Below the pieces are notes generated by a model. It searched no databases and was not told the DNA's origin. It saw nothing but the letters and a program-made list of their open reading frames with translations. Positions 28,362-37,935 of a stretch of 64,000 nt of DNA are shown here, piece after piece. Position 1 is the first letter of the stretch. Every line of letters starts with the position of its first letter. A program made the position numbers and the translations under genes. This stretch comes from Paractinoplanes maris (GTDB lineage Bacteria; Actinomycetota; Actinomycetes; Mycobacteriales; Micromonosporaceae). The stretch covers positions 682,001 to 746,000 of the forward strand of contig NZ_JALPVL010000001.1 in NCBI RefSeq assembly GCF_023544465.1, in the 5' to 3' direction.

Positions 28362-28949
28362 TCAGGCGGGCGCTACGGCGCGGGTACGACGCATCGTCAG
28401 CACATACTCGACCAGCGAGATGAGGACGTTCTTCGTCGACTCACGGTTACGCGCATCGCAGCTCACCACCGGGACGTCGCTCGAGATCGCCAGCGCGTCC
28501 CGAACGTCCTGAGCATTGTGATACTGCATGCCGTCGAAGCAGTTGATCGCGATCAGGTACGGAAGGCGACGGTGCTCGAAGAAGTCGATCGCGGCGAAGC
28601 AGTCGGCGAGACGCCGAGTGTCCACCATCACGACCGCACCGATCGCGCCCCGCACCAGTTCGTCCCACATGAACCAGAAACGCGTCTGGCCCGGTGTGCC
28701 GAACAGATAGAGAATCAGGTCGCGGTCGATGCTGATTCGGCCGAAGTCCATGGCGACGGTGGTCGTCATCTTCCCCGGGACCTGCCGGTTGTCGTCGACA
28801 CCCACACCCGCCGAGGTCATGATGGCCTCGGTGGTGAGCGGGGTGATCTCCGAGACCGACCCGACCAGCGTCGTCTTACCGACGCCGAACCCGCCGGCGA
28901 TAACAATCTTCGCCGACGTCACGCGCCCCGCAGAGGGACGGTGCGACAT
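28362..28949 (-). CDS. cvnD: Conservon small GTPase (CvnD-like)
   Basis: 195 residues, a Ras/MglA-like GTP-binding protein. The P loop GGFGVGKTT is near residue 19 and the switch II region GTPGQTRF near 83. AINCFD stands where NKxD is usual (Asn then Asp retained). This is the last gene of the conservon and is thought to pass the signal on after nucleotide exchange, in complex with CvnA, B and C at the membrane. The ATG lies one base after the stop of cvnC, so translation is coupled. A terminator follows. Confidence 0.9.
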   Translation of the reverse strand: MSHRPSAGRVTSAKIVIAGGFGVGKTTLVGSVSEITPLTTEAIMTSAGVGVDDNRQVPGKMTTTVAMDFGRISIDRDLILYLFGTPGQTRFWFMWDELVRGAIGAVVMVDTRRLADCFAAIDFFEHRRLPYLIAINCFDGMQYHNAQDVRDALAISSDVPVVSCDARNRESTKNVLISLVEYVLTMRRTRAVAPA

Positions 28950-28950
28950 G

Positions 28951-29337
28951 TCAGAGCCTGCGAAGTCCACTCAGCACCCTTTCCAGCAGTTCCGTGCCTA
29001 CCGCGTCGGTCTCGTCGTCCAGCGAGGTGGGCTCATACACCGCGACAAGGCCGTCAGTGGCCATGTCGGCGACGATCACTCGAGCCACACCGAGCGGCAG
29101 TTGCATGCGTGCGGCGATCTCGGCCAACGACTGAACGCGGCCGCCGTCGCACATCTCCGCGATGTACTGATGCTCGCTTCCACCCTGCCCGCCGCGCATC
29201 ATGCCAGATCGGCCGCGAACGGTTGTCTCGACCAGCGCTTCCAGCGCTATCTCAAGTTTCGGTCGGGTCCGACCACGGGTCACGGCGTACGGCCGCACCA
29301 GCGCGCCGGTCGGCTCATCGCGTTCGGGCATCGTCAC
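28951..29337 (-). CDS. cvnC: Conservon DUF742 protein (CvnC-like)
   Basis: 128 residues of the DUF742 family. LVRPYAVTRGRTRP lies near residue 13, and a winged-helix-like core follows with LAEIAARMQLPLGVARVIVADMA (about 70-93). In Streptomyces conservons this component joins CvnA, CvnB and CvnD in a membrane-linked complex similar in idea to a G-protein receptor. GTG at 29337 has AAGGGG 6 nt upstream; an ATG two codons later is the alternative. 41 bases separate it from cvnB. Confidence 0.88.
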   Translation of the reverse strand: MTMPERDEPTGALVRPYAVTRGRTRPKLEIALEALVETTVRGRSGMMRGGQGGSEHQYIAEMCDGGRVQSLAEIAARMQLPLGVARVIVADMATDGLVAVYEPTSLDDETDAVGTELLERVLSGLRRL

Positions 29338-29378
29338 CGCTCACCCCTTCCTCGAACCCCTAGAAGTGTCTCTTGTTG

Positions 29379-29828
29379 TCAACTTTTTGAACAGCGGCCG
29401 AAATAATCGGCCGGCTGCCCGTTCAGCCGAGGACCCCGGCCGCGGAACGCGGCGCGGGGGGTGAGGGCCTCGCCGACACGGTCGACCAGGAGGGCCATCT
29501 CGTAGCCCACCTGACCGACGTCGCAGCTGCGCGCCGCGAGCACCGCGAAGGACGACCCGTCCGAGATGGACATCAGGAAGAGGAACCCGTTGTCCATCTC
29601 GACCACCGTCTGCAGCACGGCGCCACCCTCGAAGCACCGAGCGGCGCCCTGAGTGAGGCTGACCAGGCCGGAGGCGATGGCTGCCAGCTGATCGGCGCGG
29701 TCCCGGGGAAGGTCCCGTGAGGCCGCCAGGAGCAGGCCGTCAGCGGAGACCGCGATCGCATGTGCGACGCCGGGAACGCGGTCGGCGAAGTTGGCCAGCA
29801 GCCAACCGAGATCCTGCGTAGATGTCAT
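29379..29828 (-). CDS. cvnB: Conservon roadblock/LC7 protein (CvnB-like)
   Basis: 149 residues. The roadblock/LC7 domain (about 5-120) includes [31 protein letters not shown] and the helix [16 protein letters not shown]. Such proteins are GTPase-activating or scaffold partners of small GTPases, here CvnD. The last 20 residues are a less conserved tail. The ATG overlaps the stop of cvnA (ATGA, 29825-29828), so the two are translated together. Confidence 0.9.
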   Translation of the reverse strand: MTSTQDLGWLLANFADRVPGVAHAIAVSADGLLLAASRDLPRDRADQLAAIASGLVSLTQGAARCFEGGAVLQTVVEMDNGFLFLMSISDGSSFAVLAARSCDVGQVGYEMALLVDRVGEALTPRAAFRGRGPRLNGQPADYFGRCSKS

Positions 29829-32800
29829 GCCTCATGCTCCTTGCCAGCCTGCGAGGACTGCTGCCCTCCCGGAGTCTCCTCCGGGTTGGTCGATTCTTTG
29901 GTGCGACCGCGCTGCACACCCCGGTGGTAGGCGGACAACAGCCCGCGGACACCTTCGGGGGTACGGCGCTGAACGGAGGTGTCGTTCCGATCGACACCAC
30001 CGGGGACGAGCTGCGCCATCGGTGTGCGCTTGGGCAGACCCGCCGTGGTCGTGGAGTCGACCGCCACCTCAGCCGCCGCCTGAGCGGCCTGCCAGCCCGT
30101 GTCGGCCGCGGTCTGCCACGGGTTCGTGGCCATGCTGCCGTTCGCACTGGCGCCGTTCGACGCGGCGCCGTTGATGGCACCGGCGCCAACAGTAGCCGGA
30201 TCGCGGTCGCGCGACTCGGGCGAGACGGCCTGCTGTGGCACGCCGATTGATCGCGACGGCTCCCCGGTGGGGATCCGTTGCGAGCTGACCGGCTCGTCGA
30301 GCCCGTTGGTCGACGGCTTGGCATCGGCCGGACGGGCAGTGGTGAACCAGGCCGACTCGAGCTCCCGGAAGATCGGCAGCTCCATCGTCTCGTCGGCGAA
30401 CTGGCCCTGGCTGTTGTCCCGCTGGCGGGCAGCGGCCTGCGCCGCGGCGATCTGGGCGGCGGCTGTGGCCTGAGCCTCGGCCGCCTGCGCCGCGGCGACC
30501 TCGTGAGCCGCCCGGGCTGCCGCGGACGCCCGCTGAGCCTCGGCGCGCTCCGCCTCGGTCTGCGGACCACCCGAGGTGGGCACCGCGGACACCGGCGAGG
30601 CCGGCGGGGCGGAGGCCGGGATCGGCGCGGTCTGCGGATTCGTCGGGCGCTCGACCTGCGGACGCTGGTCGCCCCGCTGCTCGGGCCGGTAACGCGGGAG
30701 CTCGGCGGTCATGTCGAGCGCCGCGGCAAGGCTCTCGGGCACGTGCGGGGCCGGGTTGTCACGCTCCGGGGCGACCGGCGGCCAGGCCGGGGGCGCCACC
30801 GAGGCGGCCGGCTGAGCACTGGTCGGCGGGGCCGAGACCGGCGGTTCCGATCCGGGCGGCGACGACATCGGACGGCCACCATAGGGCGGGCCGGACGGCA
30901 CCGGCGGAGCGGAGACCGGCGGCACCGGCGGGGCCGACACCGGCGGGACGAACGGACTGCGTCCCTGGGTCTCGGGGTTGGCCGGGAGCTGGCGCGGGAT
31001 GGTCGCGCCGAAGCCGTTGGTCTCGCCGTCGGTGCGGAACTGGTCGCCGTTGCGGCGCTGCGGGAGCCCGTCGGGACTGCCGAAGCCCTGCGGCGACGAC
31101 GGCGGACCGCCGGGGCCGGAGGGCAGCGGCGGGATGACCTCGTTGCTGCGCGGGCCGTAGAAGCCGTTGCTGCCGTTCCCGTTGCCGCCGTTGCCGCCGT
31201 TGCCGTTCCCGTTGCCGCCGTTGAGCGAGCCGTTGGAGCCGAAGCCGTTGGACGGCGCGCCGGTGAGGTCGGACCACGCCGGCACCGAGCGTCCATTGGT
31301 GCCCAGCATGCCGCCCGAGTTCATCGGCGGGTTGGGGTCGAAGGGGCGACCGGTCGGGTAGCTGCCACTCGGGAAGCCGCCGCGACCGCTCTCGAGCGCG
31401 AGCGGCTCGGGCATGCCCGGCCGGCCCTGCTCGTCGTAGCCGGCGCCGACCTGCGCGCGGCCACCGGTGGCCAGCGCGTTCTGGCCCTGGCTCGGGGTCA
31501 GCACCGACAGCGGCAGGCCGACCTCCGCCACCGTGCCGCGCTCGGTGTCGGCCGGGCGGAGCTCGACCCGGACACCGTGCCGGTTGGCCAGCCGGGCGAC
31601 CACGACCAGGCCCATCATGCGGGAGACGGCCACGTCCACCATCGGCGGGTTGGCGAGCCGCTCGTTCAGCTCGCGCAGCTGCTCGCGGCTGATGCCGATG
31701 CCGCGGTCCTCCACCGAGAGGAGAGCGTCGTCGCCCAGCCGCCGGGCCTCGACGATGACCGTCGAGTTGGGCGGCGAGAAGGCGGTCGCGTTGTCGAAGA
31801 GCTCGGCGACCAGGTGGACCATGTCGTTGACGGCGTGCGCCGCTACCTCGATGTCCCGGTCGATCATGCCGAACTCGATGCGGGTGTAGTGCTCGACCTC
31901 GGACTGGGCGGCGCGGAGCACGTCGATCAGGGCGGCCGGCTCCCGCTGCACACGGGTCGAGTCGGCGCCCGCGAGAACCAGGAGGTTCTCGTCGTTACGG
32001 CGCATCCGGGTGGCCAGGTGGTCGAGCTGGAAGAGCTCGGCCAGACGGTCCGGGTCCTCCTCGCCGCGCTCCAGCCGGTCGAGGTGACCGATGAGCCGGT
32101 CGACCAGGATCTGGGAACGGCGGGCGAGGTTGACGAACATCGTCGCGACGGAGGCCCGCAGGGCGGCCTGCTCGGCCGCGGTGCGCACGGCCTCGAGGTG
32201 AACCGCGTTGAACGCCTCGGTCACCTGACCGAATTCGTCGCGGCTGCGTACCGGTAGCGGCTCGGCGATCTGGTCGGCCAGCTGGGCCGGGGTGAGCGAG
32301 GTGGACAGCTGCGGATCACGCAGCCGGCTGACCGCGTGCGGCAGGCCGAACTGGGCGACCGAGAGGGCACCCTGCCGCAGCTCCCGCAGCGAGCGGGCCA
32401 TCGACCGGGCGACCAGCCAGGCGAACAGGATGGCGAGCAGCAGCATGCCGAGCAGCACGCTGGTCTCGATGAAGACCCGCCGGTTCACGTCGTTGCGCAG
32501 GTCGGTGGCCTCGACGACGATGTCGCCGTCCATCTTGGACTCGATCGTGCGGTATTCCTTGCTGTACCCGATCATCGCCCGCTCCCAGTTGGCGGTGTTG
32601 AACGGGATGTTGCGCACGTTGGCGCCCTGCAGGTTCTGCAGCGGGCGGCTGTAGTTGGTGGCGAACGTGCCGGCCGGCGAGTTCTCGACCCGGTCGAAGG
32701 CGGCGACGTCGGCGTCCGAGCCGACCGAGTGCAGCGTCGTGCCGGCGAGCGTGTAACCGGTGTCGGCGAGCAGGAAGTCGCGGCGCAGGTCGGAGGTCAG

Positions 32801-33478
32801 CTGACCCTCACCGAGGGCCTCGTGGCCGAGGTCGCGCTGCTGGGCGATGTATTCCTTGGCCCGGGCCACGGCGGCGACCGCCCGCAGGTGGTCGCTCAGC
32901 TCGGTGTCACTGGCCAGCTGGGCGGCGGCGTCACGCACACCGAGCAGGTCCTCGATCAGCTTGGTGTAGTTCTCGACGTCGGTGTCGGCGCCGGGCCGGT
33001 CGTTGGCGATCTGGCTGCGCTGGGCGGGCAGGTCCTCGAGGTTGCGATCGAGGCGGAGGAGCAGCGTGCTGACGTTGTCGGGGACGTCGTCGAGAGCCGC
33101 TTTCTGCTGCGCGTAGGGGACCTTGGCCGCGTCGACCTGGGCGTGCTCGGCACTGTACGACTCTTTGGCCTTGACGTAGTCAGGACTCTTCTTGTCCTTG
33201 ATCGTCTTGATCATCATGCCGTAGGCGCGTTCGTTCTGCAGGTGGTCGACGAGACCACCGGCCGCCTCCGACAGCACCGAAAGGGTGCGGGCGCGCTCCG
33301 CGTTGTTGGCTTCCTCGATGTGGTCGACCAGGCCGCTGACGCCGACGATGATCGTCGCCAGGGTGGGCACCAACATGATCAAGCCAAGCTTCGACCAGAT
33401 CGGCAGGTCTCGCAGCCGATCGGCCGGGCGACGGAGACGCGACATGACGCCGGTCGCCGTCTTGGGGCGCTTGCTCAC
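29825..33478 (-). CDS. cvnA: Conservon sensor histidine kinase with nitrate/nitrite-sensing domain (CvnA-like)
   Basis: 1217 residues. A membrane helix (about 29-50) and an extracellular helical NIT domain (about 55-330) are followed by a second membrane helix (336-358), HAMP (359-430) and a helical region containing [10 protein letters not shown] near 485. The ATPase domain has N box [10 protein letters not shown] at 558-567 and DRGIG at 591-595. The remaining 557 residues are a low-complexity cytoplasmic tail rich in Pro, Gly, Asn and Ala, with an Asn-Gly repeat. It ends in SAWFT, DTGW (about residue 1126), AGLPKRTP and LVPGG. GTG at 33478 has AGGAGG 8 nt upstream. It heads the four-gene conservon. 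Confidence 0.92.
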   Translation of the reverse strand: MSKRPKTATGVMSRLRRPADRLRDLPIWSKLGLIMLVPTLATIIVGVSGLVDHIEEANNAERARTLSVLSEAAGGLVDHLQNERAYGMMIKTIKDKKSPDYVKAKESYSAEHAQVDAAKVPYAQQKAALDDVPDNVSTLLLRLDRNLEDLPAQRSQIANDRPGADTDVENYTKLIEDLLGVRDAAAQLASDTELSDHLRAVAAVARAKEYIAQQRDLGHEALGEGQLTSDLRRDFLLADTGYTLAGTTLHSVGSDADVAAFDRVENSPAGTFATNYSRPLQNLQGANVRNIPFNTANWERAMIGYSKEYRTIESKMDGDIVVEATDLRNDVNRRVFIETSVLLGMLLLAILFAWLVARSMARSLRELRQGALSVAQFGLPHAVSRLRDPQLSTSLTPAQLADQIAEPLPVRSRDEFGQVTEAFNAVHLEAVRTAAEQAALRASVATMFVNLARRSQILVDRLIGHLDRLERGEEDPDRLAELFQLDHLATRMRRNDENLLVLAGADSTRVQREPAALIDVLRAAQSEVEHYTRIEFGMIDRDIEVAAHAVNDMVHLVAELFDNATAFSPPNSTVIVEARRLGDDALLSVEDRGIGISREQLRELNERLANPPMVDVAVSRMMGLVVVARLANRHGVRVELRPADTERGTVAEVGLPLSVLTPSQGQNALATGGRAQVGAGYDEQGRPGMPEPLALESGRGGFPSGSYPTGRPFDPNPPMNSGGMLGTNGRSVPAWSDLTGAPSNGFGSNGSLNGGNGNGNGGNGGNGNGSNGFYGPRSNEVIPPLPSGPGGPPSSPQGFGSPDGLPQRRNGDQFRTDGETNGFGATIPRQLPANPETQGRSPFVPPVSAPPVPPVSAPPVPSGPPYGGRPMSSPPGSEPPVSAPPTSAQPAASVAPPAWPPVAPERDNPAPHVPESLAAALDMTAELPRYRPEQRGDQRPQVERPTNPQTAPIPASAPPASPVSAVPTSGGPQTEAERAEAQRASAAARAAHEVAAAQAAEAQATAAAQIAAAQAAARQRDNSQGQFADETMELPIFRELESAWFTTARPADAKPSTNGLDEPVSSQRIPTGEPSRSIGVPQQAVSPESRDRDPATVGAGAINGAASNGASANGSMATNPWQTAADTGWQAAQAAAEVAVDSTTTAGLPKRTPMAQLVPGGVDRNDTSVQRRTPEGVRGLLSAYHRGVQRGRTKESTNPEETPGGQQSSQAGKEHEA
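31163..31224 (-). repeat. CCGTTG/CCGTTCCCG-type tandem repeat coding for Asn-Gly
   Basis: Short tandem units of six to nine bases (CCGTTG, CCGTTGCCG, CCGTTCCCG on the plus strand) encode an Asn-Gly-rich stretch in the tail of CvnA. Such units can change copy number by slippage. Confidence 0.7.
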
Positions 33479-33727
33479 GTCACCGTCCTCCTGTTTCGGG
33501 CCCCGGCACTCGGCTCGCCGGGCGCCGCACACGGCCGACTGCCGCGTTGGGCCCCCGAGATTCCATCACGACGAGTGTCAAAGAGAAAGAGCCGCCGGAC
33601 ACGGACCGGTTGTGTGACGCGATGTTGCTCCGCCGAAGCGGGGACGTCGCCGGTCAATATCACGGTATGTAGATGTGCGCTTGTCTCTGTGTCACCCAGG
33701 TCAACCGAGCCGGCGCGGGGGTTACGC

Positions 33728-33793
33728 CGAACGATCGCGCCCGATCGTAAAGGATCGCGGCAGGAGGAACGATGGCGCGGTCGCGAACGATCG
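33728..33793. repeat. CGAACGATCG direct repeats
   Basis: Two identical 10-mers, 56 bases apart, with three more GATCG units between them (such as CCCGATCGTAAAGGATCGCG). This may be an operator for the conservon or pure chance in this base composition. Confidence 0.35.
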
Positions 33794-33828
33794 GCAAGGT
33801 GAGATGCCCGATTTCGCAATGTTTGTAG
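33772..33828 (+). CDS. Possible 18-residue small protein
   Basis: An ATG with AGGAGG 4 nt upstream begins an 18-codon frame, with two Cys and a basic N-terminal half, ending in TAG. It lies on the plus strand in the space before the conservon and no plus-strand gene follows closely, so it is not an evident leader peptide. Chance occurrence is quite possible; conservation would decide. Confidence 0.2.
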   Translation: MARSRTIGKVRCPISQCL

Positions 33829-33864
33829 GCACCATTGTGGCCGAACGGATGATCAGTGCCGCCG

Positions 33865-33881
33865 AACCGGCAATCCCGGTT
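33865..33881 (-). terminator. Weak hairpin after add
   Basis: AACCGG (33865-33870) pairs with CCGGTT (33876-33881) around a 5-nt loop, about 33 bases behind the add stop. The stem is short and there is no T tract. Confidence 0.3.
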
Positions 33882-33913
33882 GCCGCCGGGCGAATATCTA
33901 CAAGTCGGTCCGG

Positions 33914-34999
33914 TCAGCCGAGAAGCTTGGCGTAACCAGGCTTGATGACGTCATTGATGATCGCCAGCCGCTCGTCGTACGGGATGAACGCCGACTTCAT
34001 CGCGTTGATCGTCAGCCACTGGAGGTCCGCCCAGCCCCACCCGAAGGCCTCGGAGAGCAGCGCCATCTCCTGAGACATGGAAGTACCGCTCATCAGCCGG
34101 TTGTCCGTATTCACGGTCACCCGGAAACGCAGGTCGTGCAGCAACCCGATCGGGTGCTCGGCGATCGACGGGGCCGCGCCGGTCTGCACATTGGACGACG
34201 GGCACAGCTCGAGCGGGATGCGCTTGTCGCGCACATACGCCGCCAGCCGGCCGAGGATGGCGTCGCCCGCCGCCGGCGTACCGGTGATGTCGTCGACCAG
34301 TCGCACACCGTGACCGAGCCGGTCGGCGCCGCACCACTGGATGGCCTGCCAGATCGACGGCAGGCCGAAGGCCTCGCCGGCGTGGATGGTGAAGTGGAAA
34401 TTCTCACGCTGGAGGTATTCGAAGGCGTCCAGGTGACGGGTGGGCGGGAAACCGGCCTCGGCGCCGGCGATGTCGAAGCCGACGACACCCGCGTCCCGGT
34501 AGCGCACGGACAGCTCGGCGATCTCCTGCGAGCGGGCGGCGTGCCGCATCGCGGTCAGCAGCACGCCGACGCGGATCGGGGTGCCCTGCGCGGCCGCCTC
34601 GGCGGCCCCCTCGGCGAGGCCGGCGTTGACCGTGTCGACCACCTCGTCGAGGGTCAGGCCCCGCTCCAGGTGCTGCTCGGGCGCGTAGCGCACCTCGGCG
34701 TAGACCACGCCGTCGGCGGCCAGGTCGAGGGCGCACTCCTTGGCCACCCGGTGCAGCCCCTCGACCGTCTGCATCACGGCGACGGTGTGGGCGAACGTCT
34801 CCAGGTAGCGTTCCAGCGAGCCGGAGTCGGCGGCCGCGACGAACCACTCGCCCAGCGCGACCGGGTCGGTCGTGGGCAGCTCGTGGCCCACACGCTCGGC
34901 CAGCTCGACGATGGTGGCGGGGCGCAGACCCCCGTCGAGGTGGTCGTGCAGCAGCGCCTTGGGCGCCGGGACGATGTCGGAGAATGAGATGGCGGCCAT
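33914..34999 (-). CDS. add: Adenosine deaminase
   Basis: 361 residues. Zinc ligands are in [10 protein letters not shown] near residue 18, the catalytic region HAGEAFG is near 210, HGVRLVDD near 235, SSNVQTGA near 278 and the metal Asp lies in NTDNRLMS near 303. It deaminates adenosine and deoxyadenosine to inosine and deoxyinosine in the cytosol. It belongs to the salvage block with deoA and cdd. The ATG has no ribosome site, but a TAGGCT box ends 6 nt before it, so it is probably leaderless. It is divergent from the methyltransferase gene 26 bases away. Confidence 0.95.
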   Translation of the reverse strand: MAAISFSDIVPAPKALLHDHLDGGLRPATIVELAERVGHELPTTDPVALGEWFVAAADSGSLERYLETFAHTVAVMQTVEGLHRVAKECALDLAADGVVYAEVRYAPEQHLERGLTLDEVVDTVNAGLAEGAAEAAAQGTPIRVGVLLTAMRHAARSQEIAELSVRYRDAGVVGFDIAGAEAGFPPTRHLDAFEYLQRENFHFTIHAGEAFGLPSIWQAIQWCGADRLGHGVRLVDDITGTPAAGDAILGRLAAYVRDKRIPLELCPSSNVQTGAAPSIAEHPIGLLHDLRFRVTVNTDNRLMSGTSMSQEMALLSEAFGWGWADLQWLTINAMKSAFIPYDERLAIINDVIKPGYAKLLG

Positions 35000-35005
35000 C
35001 AGACG

Positions 35006-35011
35006 AGCCTA
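35006..35011 (-). promoter_or_regulatory. Putative -10 box (TAGGCT) of leaderless add
   Basis: TAGGCT on the minus strand ends 6 nt before the ATG at 34999, in the 26-base space to the divergent methyltransferase gene. Confidence 0.5.
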
Positions 35012-35025
35012 GAGGCAGGGGACCA

Positions 35026-35826
35026 ATGATCGACGGAGCATTGCCGTACCTGCGATGCCCGGTCTGCCGGCAGCCGCTCGAGCGCGCGGAGCGAACGCTG
35101 CGCTGTCCCTCCCGGCACAGCTTCGACATGGCCAAGCAGGGCTACGCCGATCTGACCGCGGGCCGCATGCCGCACGTCGGCGACACCGCGGACATGGTCG
35201 CCGCCCGGGCCGCCTTCCTGGCCGCCGGCCACTACGACTTCATCGCCGGCGCCCTGGCCGGCTCGGCCGAGCCGGGCCTGATCGTCGACGCGGGCACCGG
35301 CACCGGTCACTACCTTTCCCGGGTGCTCGACGCGGCGGACGAGGCGACCGGGCTCGGCCTCGACGTCTCCAAGCCCGCGCTGCGCCGGGCCGCCCGGGCC
35401 CACCCGCGGGCAGCGGCGGTGCTGACCGACCTGTGGCGTCCGCTGCCGATCGCGGACGCCGTGGCCACCGTCGTCCTCAACGTCTTCGCCCCGCGCAACG
35501 GCCCCGAGTTCCACCGCATCCTGCGCCCCGACGGCCTCCTGCTCGTCGTGACCCCGGAGCCGGACCACCTGCAAGAGCTGATCTCCGCCCACGACCTGAT
35601 CCACGTCGACCCCGACAAGGCCGCCCGCACCCAGGAGTCCCTGGGCGAGCACTTCAAGCCCGTCGCAACGCTGCCCCTGCGCCGCGAGCTGAACCTGACC
35701 GCCGCCGAGGCCCGCACCCTGATCGGCATGACCCCGAGCGCCCACCACGCCGCAGCCGCGTCGCTCGAACTCGAATCAACCCGGGTGACCGCTTCTGTAC
35801 TGGTGACGACCTACCGCCCGGTTTGA
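35026..35826 (+). CDS. RlmA-like 23S rRNA (guanine-N1) methyltransferase
   Basis: 266 residues. An N-terminal zinc finger has Cys11, Cys14, Cys27 and His31 (RCPVCRQPL ... RCPSRHSF), the spacing of RlmA enzymes. The SAM domain follows, with VDAGTGTGHYL near residue 87, LGLDVSKPALRRAAR near 110 and NVFAPRNGPEFHRIL near 148. RlmA-type enzymes methylate G745 or G748 of 23S rRNA. The G748 type (TlrB) gives tylosin resistance in producers, but this gene looks like the housekeeping form; the exact base cannot be told. ATG at 35026 has CAGGGG 5 nt upstream. Confidence 0.85.
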   Translation: MIDGALPYLRCPVCRQPLERAERTLRCPSRHSFDMAKQGYADLTAGRMPHVGDTADMVAARAAFLAAGHYDFIAGALAGSAEPGLIVDAGTGTGHYLSRVLDAADEATGLGLDVSKPALRRAARAHPRAAAVLTDLWRPLPIADAVATVVLNVFAPRNGPEFHRILRPDGLLLVVTPEPDHLQELISAHDLIHVDPDKAARTQESLGEHFKPVATLPLRRELNLTAAEARTLIGMTPSAHHAAAASLELESTRVTASVLVTTYRPV

Positions 35827-35970
35827 GCGCGACCACTCACGCACGTCGCCGTGACGGGGCGAGCGCTCTGGACGCGCCAGCGGCCAGCTCGCCACGTCGC
35901 GGCCCTCGGCGGGAGCAGCGATTCGCACCCCCCACCCCGCTACGACATGGATCTTGATCTGCGGCCCTCG

Positions 35971-36651
35971 TCAGACAGAAAGATCCACTTCTTCCCATTC
36001 GGCGGGTTTGTCGTGGTACGGCCCGTGGAACATGACCGCCCACTCCAGCGCCCACCTCCGCTGCCCGATGGCGTTGCCGTCGATCTCCCCCGGCAACTCC
36101 ACGCCCGCCTGCTCGGCCTCCTGGAAAGCCCAGTCCAGGCAGTAGTAGAGATCCAGCAGGACGGCCGCCTCGACCGGATCGCGCGGCGACATCAGCGACC
36201 GCGACCGCCACTGCCCGAACGTCTCCCCCGCCGGCAGGTCGGGCATCTGCGCCATCATCCGCGCCTCGGGCGGGGCGGTCGGGTCGAGATGCGCGCTCAG
36301 CCCGAGCAGCCAGGCCAGCGCGAACACGGCGTCGTGATGCAGCACGAACGACCGGTGGTCCCCTTTCGCACCGATCACGAACTGCCACTCGGGGGGTGTG
36401 ACCAGATCGACCAGCCGCGATCCGAGCAGCCAGCTCATCGCGGCCTCGGTGGGCATGCCGAAGCAGCGCGCCACAACCACGTGCAGCACCGCGGCCCGCG
36501 CCTCGAGCTCGGGCGTGGGACGCAGCTCGACCGTGTCACCGGGCTCCCAGACCAGGGGGAACCCGGGTGGCGGCAGCGGCAGCCCGAGCCGGGCCACCTC
36601 GTCGAGGCTGGCCTCCCGGACGGCGCGCGGGTCGGGGACACCCTTCTGCAT
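35971..36651 (-). CDS. DUF4272 family protein
   Basis: 226 residues of the DUF4272 type. ARAAVLHVVVARCFGMPTEA lies near residues 50-70, QFVIGAKGDHRSFVLHHDAVFAL near 89-111, and the closing LDLYYCLDWAFQEAE near 166-180. It has no signal peptide and its role is unknown. The ATG is 6 nt behind the stop of deoA, but a TAGCCT box overlapping that stop suggests its own leaderless promoter. 144 bases without a gene separate it from the methyltransferase. Confidence 0.75.
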   Translation of the reverse strand: MQKGVPDPRAVREASLDEVARLGLPLPPPGFPLVWEPGDTVELRPTPELEARAAVLHVVVARCFGMPTEAAMSWLLGSRLVDLVTPPEWQFVIGAKGDHRSFVLHHDAVFALAWLLGLSAHLDPTAPPEARMMAQMPDLPAGETFGQWRSRSLMSPRDPVEAAVLLDLYYCLDWAFQEAEQAGVELPGEIDGNAIGQRRWALEWAVMFHGPYHDKPAEWEEVDLSV

Positions 36652-36657
36652 GGTGCG

Positions 36658-37935
36658 TCAGGCTATGCGGTCGAGCACCAGATTGGTAAGAGTCGGCTGT
36701 TCGGCACCGATGACAACCGCTTCGGCGGCCTCGTCGCGGGCGACCGGGATGCGGGCCGGGTCGTCGGTCCGCAGCTCGAGCAGCACGTCGCCGGCCCGCA
36801 CCTGGTCGCCCGGCTTCACCTTGAGCAGCACGCCGGCGCCGAAGCTGACCGGGTCCTCCTTGCGGGCCCGGCCGGCCCCCAGGCGCCAGGCGGCGATGCC
36901 GATCCCGTACGCGTCGACGCTGCTCACCACCCCGTCGGCGGTCGCCCGCAGCACCTCGGTCTCGCGCGCGACCGGCAACGGCGCCTCGGGGTCACCGCCC
37001 TGGGCGCGGATCATCGCGCGCCACGTGTCCATCGCGGCGCCCGACTCGAGGGCCTTGGCCGGGTCGGTGCTGATCCCGGCGGCGGTGAGCATCTCGCGGG
37101 CGAGGGCCAGGGTCAGCTCGACCACGTCGGCCGGGCCGCCACCGGCCAGCACCTCGACCGACTCGGTGACCTCGATCGCGTTCCCCACGGCCAGGCCGAG
37201 CGGGGTGTTCATGTCGGTCAGCAGCGCGACCGTGGTGACGCCGCTGTCGCGGCCCAGCCGCACCATCGTGGTGGCCAGCTCACGGGCCGACTCCAGGTCC
37301 TTCATGAAGGCGCCGGTGCCGACCTTGACGTCGAGCACGAGTGCGCCGGTGCCCTCGGCGATCTTCTTGCTCATGATCGAGCTGGCGATCAGCGGGATGG
37401 CCTCGACCGTGCCCGTCACGTCGCGCAGCGCGTAGAGCTTGCGGTCGGCCGGGGCCAGGCCCTCACCGGCCGCGCAGATCACCGCGCCGACGTCCTGCAG
37501 TTGCCGCTTGAACGCGTCGTTGCTGATCGAGGCCCGCCAGCCCGGGATCGACTCGAGCTTGTCGAGCGTGCCGCCGGTGTGCCCGAGACCGCGCCCGGAG
37601 AGCTGCGGCACGGCGGCCCCGCAGGCGGCGACCAGCGGGGTCAGCGGCAGCGTGATCTTGTCGCCGACGCCGCCGGTGGAGTGCTTGTCGGCGGTCGGGC
37701 GGGTGATCGCGGAGAGGTCCAGCCGCTCGCCACTGGCGATCATCGCGGCCGTCCAGCGCGCGATCTCGGCCGGCGTCATGCCGCGCAGCAGGATCGCCAT
37801 GGCCAGGGCCGACATCTGCTCGTCGGCCACCGCACCCCGGGTGTACGCGTCGACCACCCAGTCGATCTGGGCGTCGCTCAGCACGTGCCCGTCCCGCTTG
37901 GCCCGGATGACGTCCACCGCGGCGAACTCAGTCAT
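36658..37935 (-). CDS. deoA: Thymidine (pyrimidine-nucleoside) phosphorylase
   Basis: 425 residues. VDVIRAKRDGHVLSDAQIDWV begins the helical domain. The phosphate site KHSTGGVGDK is near residue 83, GRGLGHTGGTLDKLESIPG near 112-130, and KVGTGAFMKDLESA near 190-203. The C-terminal alpha/beta domain is complete. It cleaves thymidine or uridine-type nucleosides with phosphate to give the base and (deoxy)ribose-1-phosphate, which the mutase and DeoC can use. The ATG overlaps the cdd stop by 8 nt, implying coupled translation. Confidence 0.95.
   Translation of the reverse strand: MTEFAAVDVIRAKRDGHVLSDAQIDWVVDAYTRGAVADEQMSALAMAILLRGMTPAEIARWTAAMIASGERLDLSAITRPTADKHSTGGVGDKITLPLTPLVAACGAAVPQLSGRGLGHTGGTLDKLESIPGWRASISNDAFKRQLQDVGAVICAAGEGLAPADRKLYALRDVTGTVEAIPLIASSIMSKKIAEGTGALVLDVKVGTGAFMKDLESARELATTMVRLGRDSGVTTVALLTDMNTPLGLAVGNAIEVTESVEVLAGGGPADVVELTLALAREMLTAAGISTDPAKALESGAAMDTWRAMIRAQGGDPEAPLPVARETEVLRATADGVVSSVDAYGIGIAAWRLGAGRARKEDPVSFGAGVLLKVKPGDQVRAGDVLLELRTDDPARIPVARDEAAEAVVIGAEQPTLTNLVLDRIA
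36660..36665 (-). promoter_or_regulatory. Putative -10 box (TAGCCT) of leaderless DUF4272 gene
   Basis: TAGCCT on the minus strand ends 8 nt before the ATG at 36651 and touches the deoA stop codon at 36658-36660. Confidence 0.4.

Larger units (their letters stand above)
33479..33913. other. Intergenic region upstream of the conservon
   Basis: 435 bases between cvnA and add, both on the minus strand. It must hold the conservon promoter, but I see no clear -10/-35 pair. The decamer CGAACGATCG occurs twice in direct orientation (33728-33737 and 33784-33793) with further GATCG units between, which could be a regulator site. A weak hairpin lies at 33865-33881, and a very short plus-strand reading frame at 33772-33828 has a good ribosome site. 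Confidence 0.5.

Noticed and set aside
31163..31224. CRISPR-like or mobile repeats
   Set aside because: The units are 6-9 bases, have no spacers, and lie in frame inside cvnA.
30278..32257. A 659-codon plus-strand open frame opposite cvnA
   Set aside because: It is an antisense shadow caused by the G/C third-position bias of cvnA; its product is Arg/Gly-rich without domains, while the minus strand codes for a clear kinase.
35026..35826. Macrolide resistance determinant (TlrB)
   Set aside because: RlmA-type enzymes occur as housekeeping genes; nothing here points to an antibiotic cluster.
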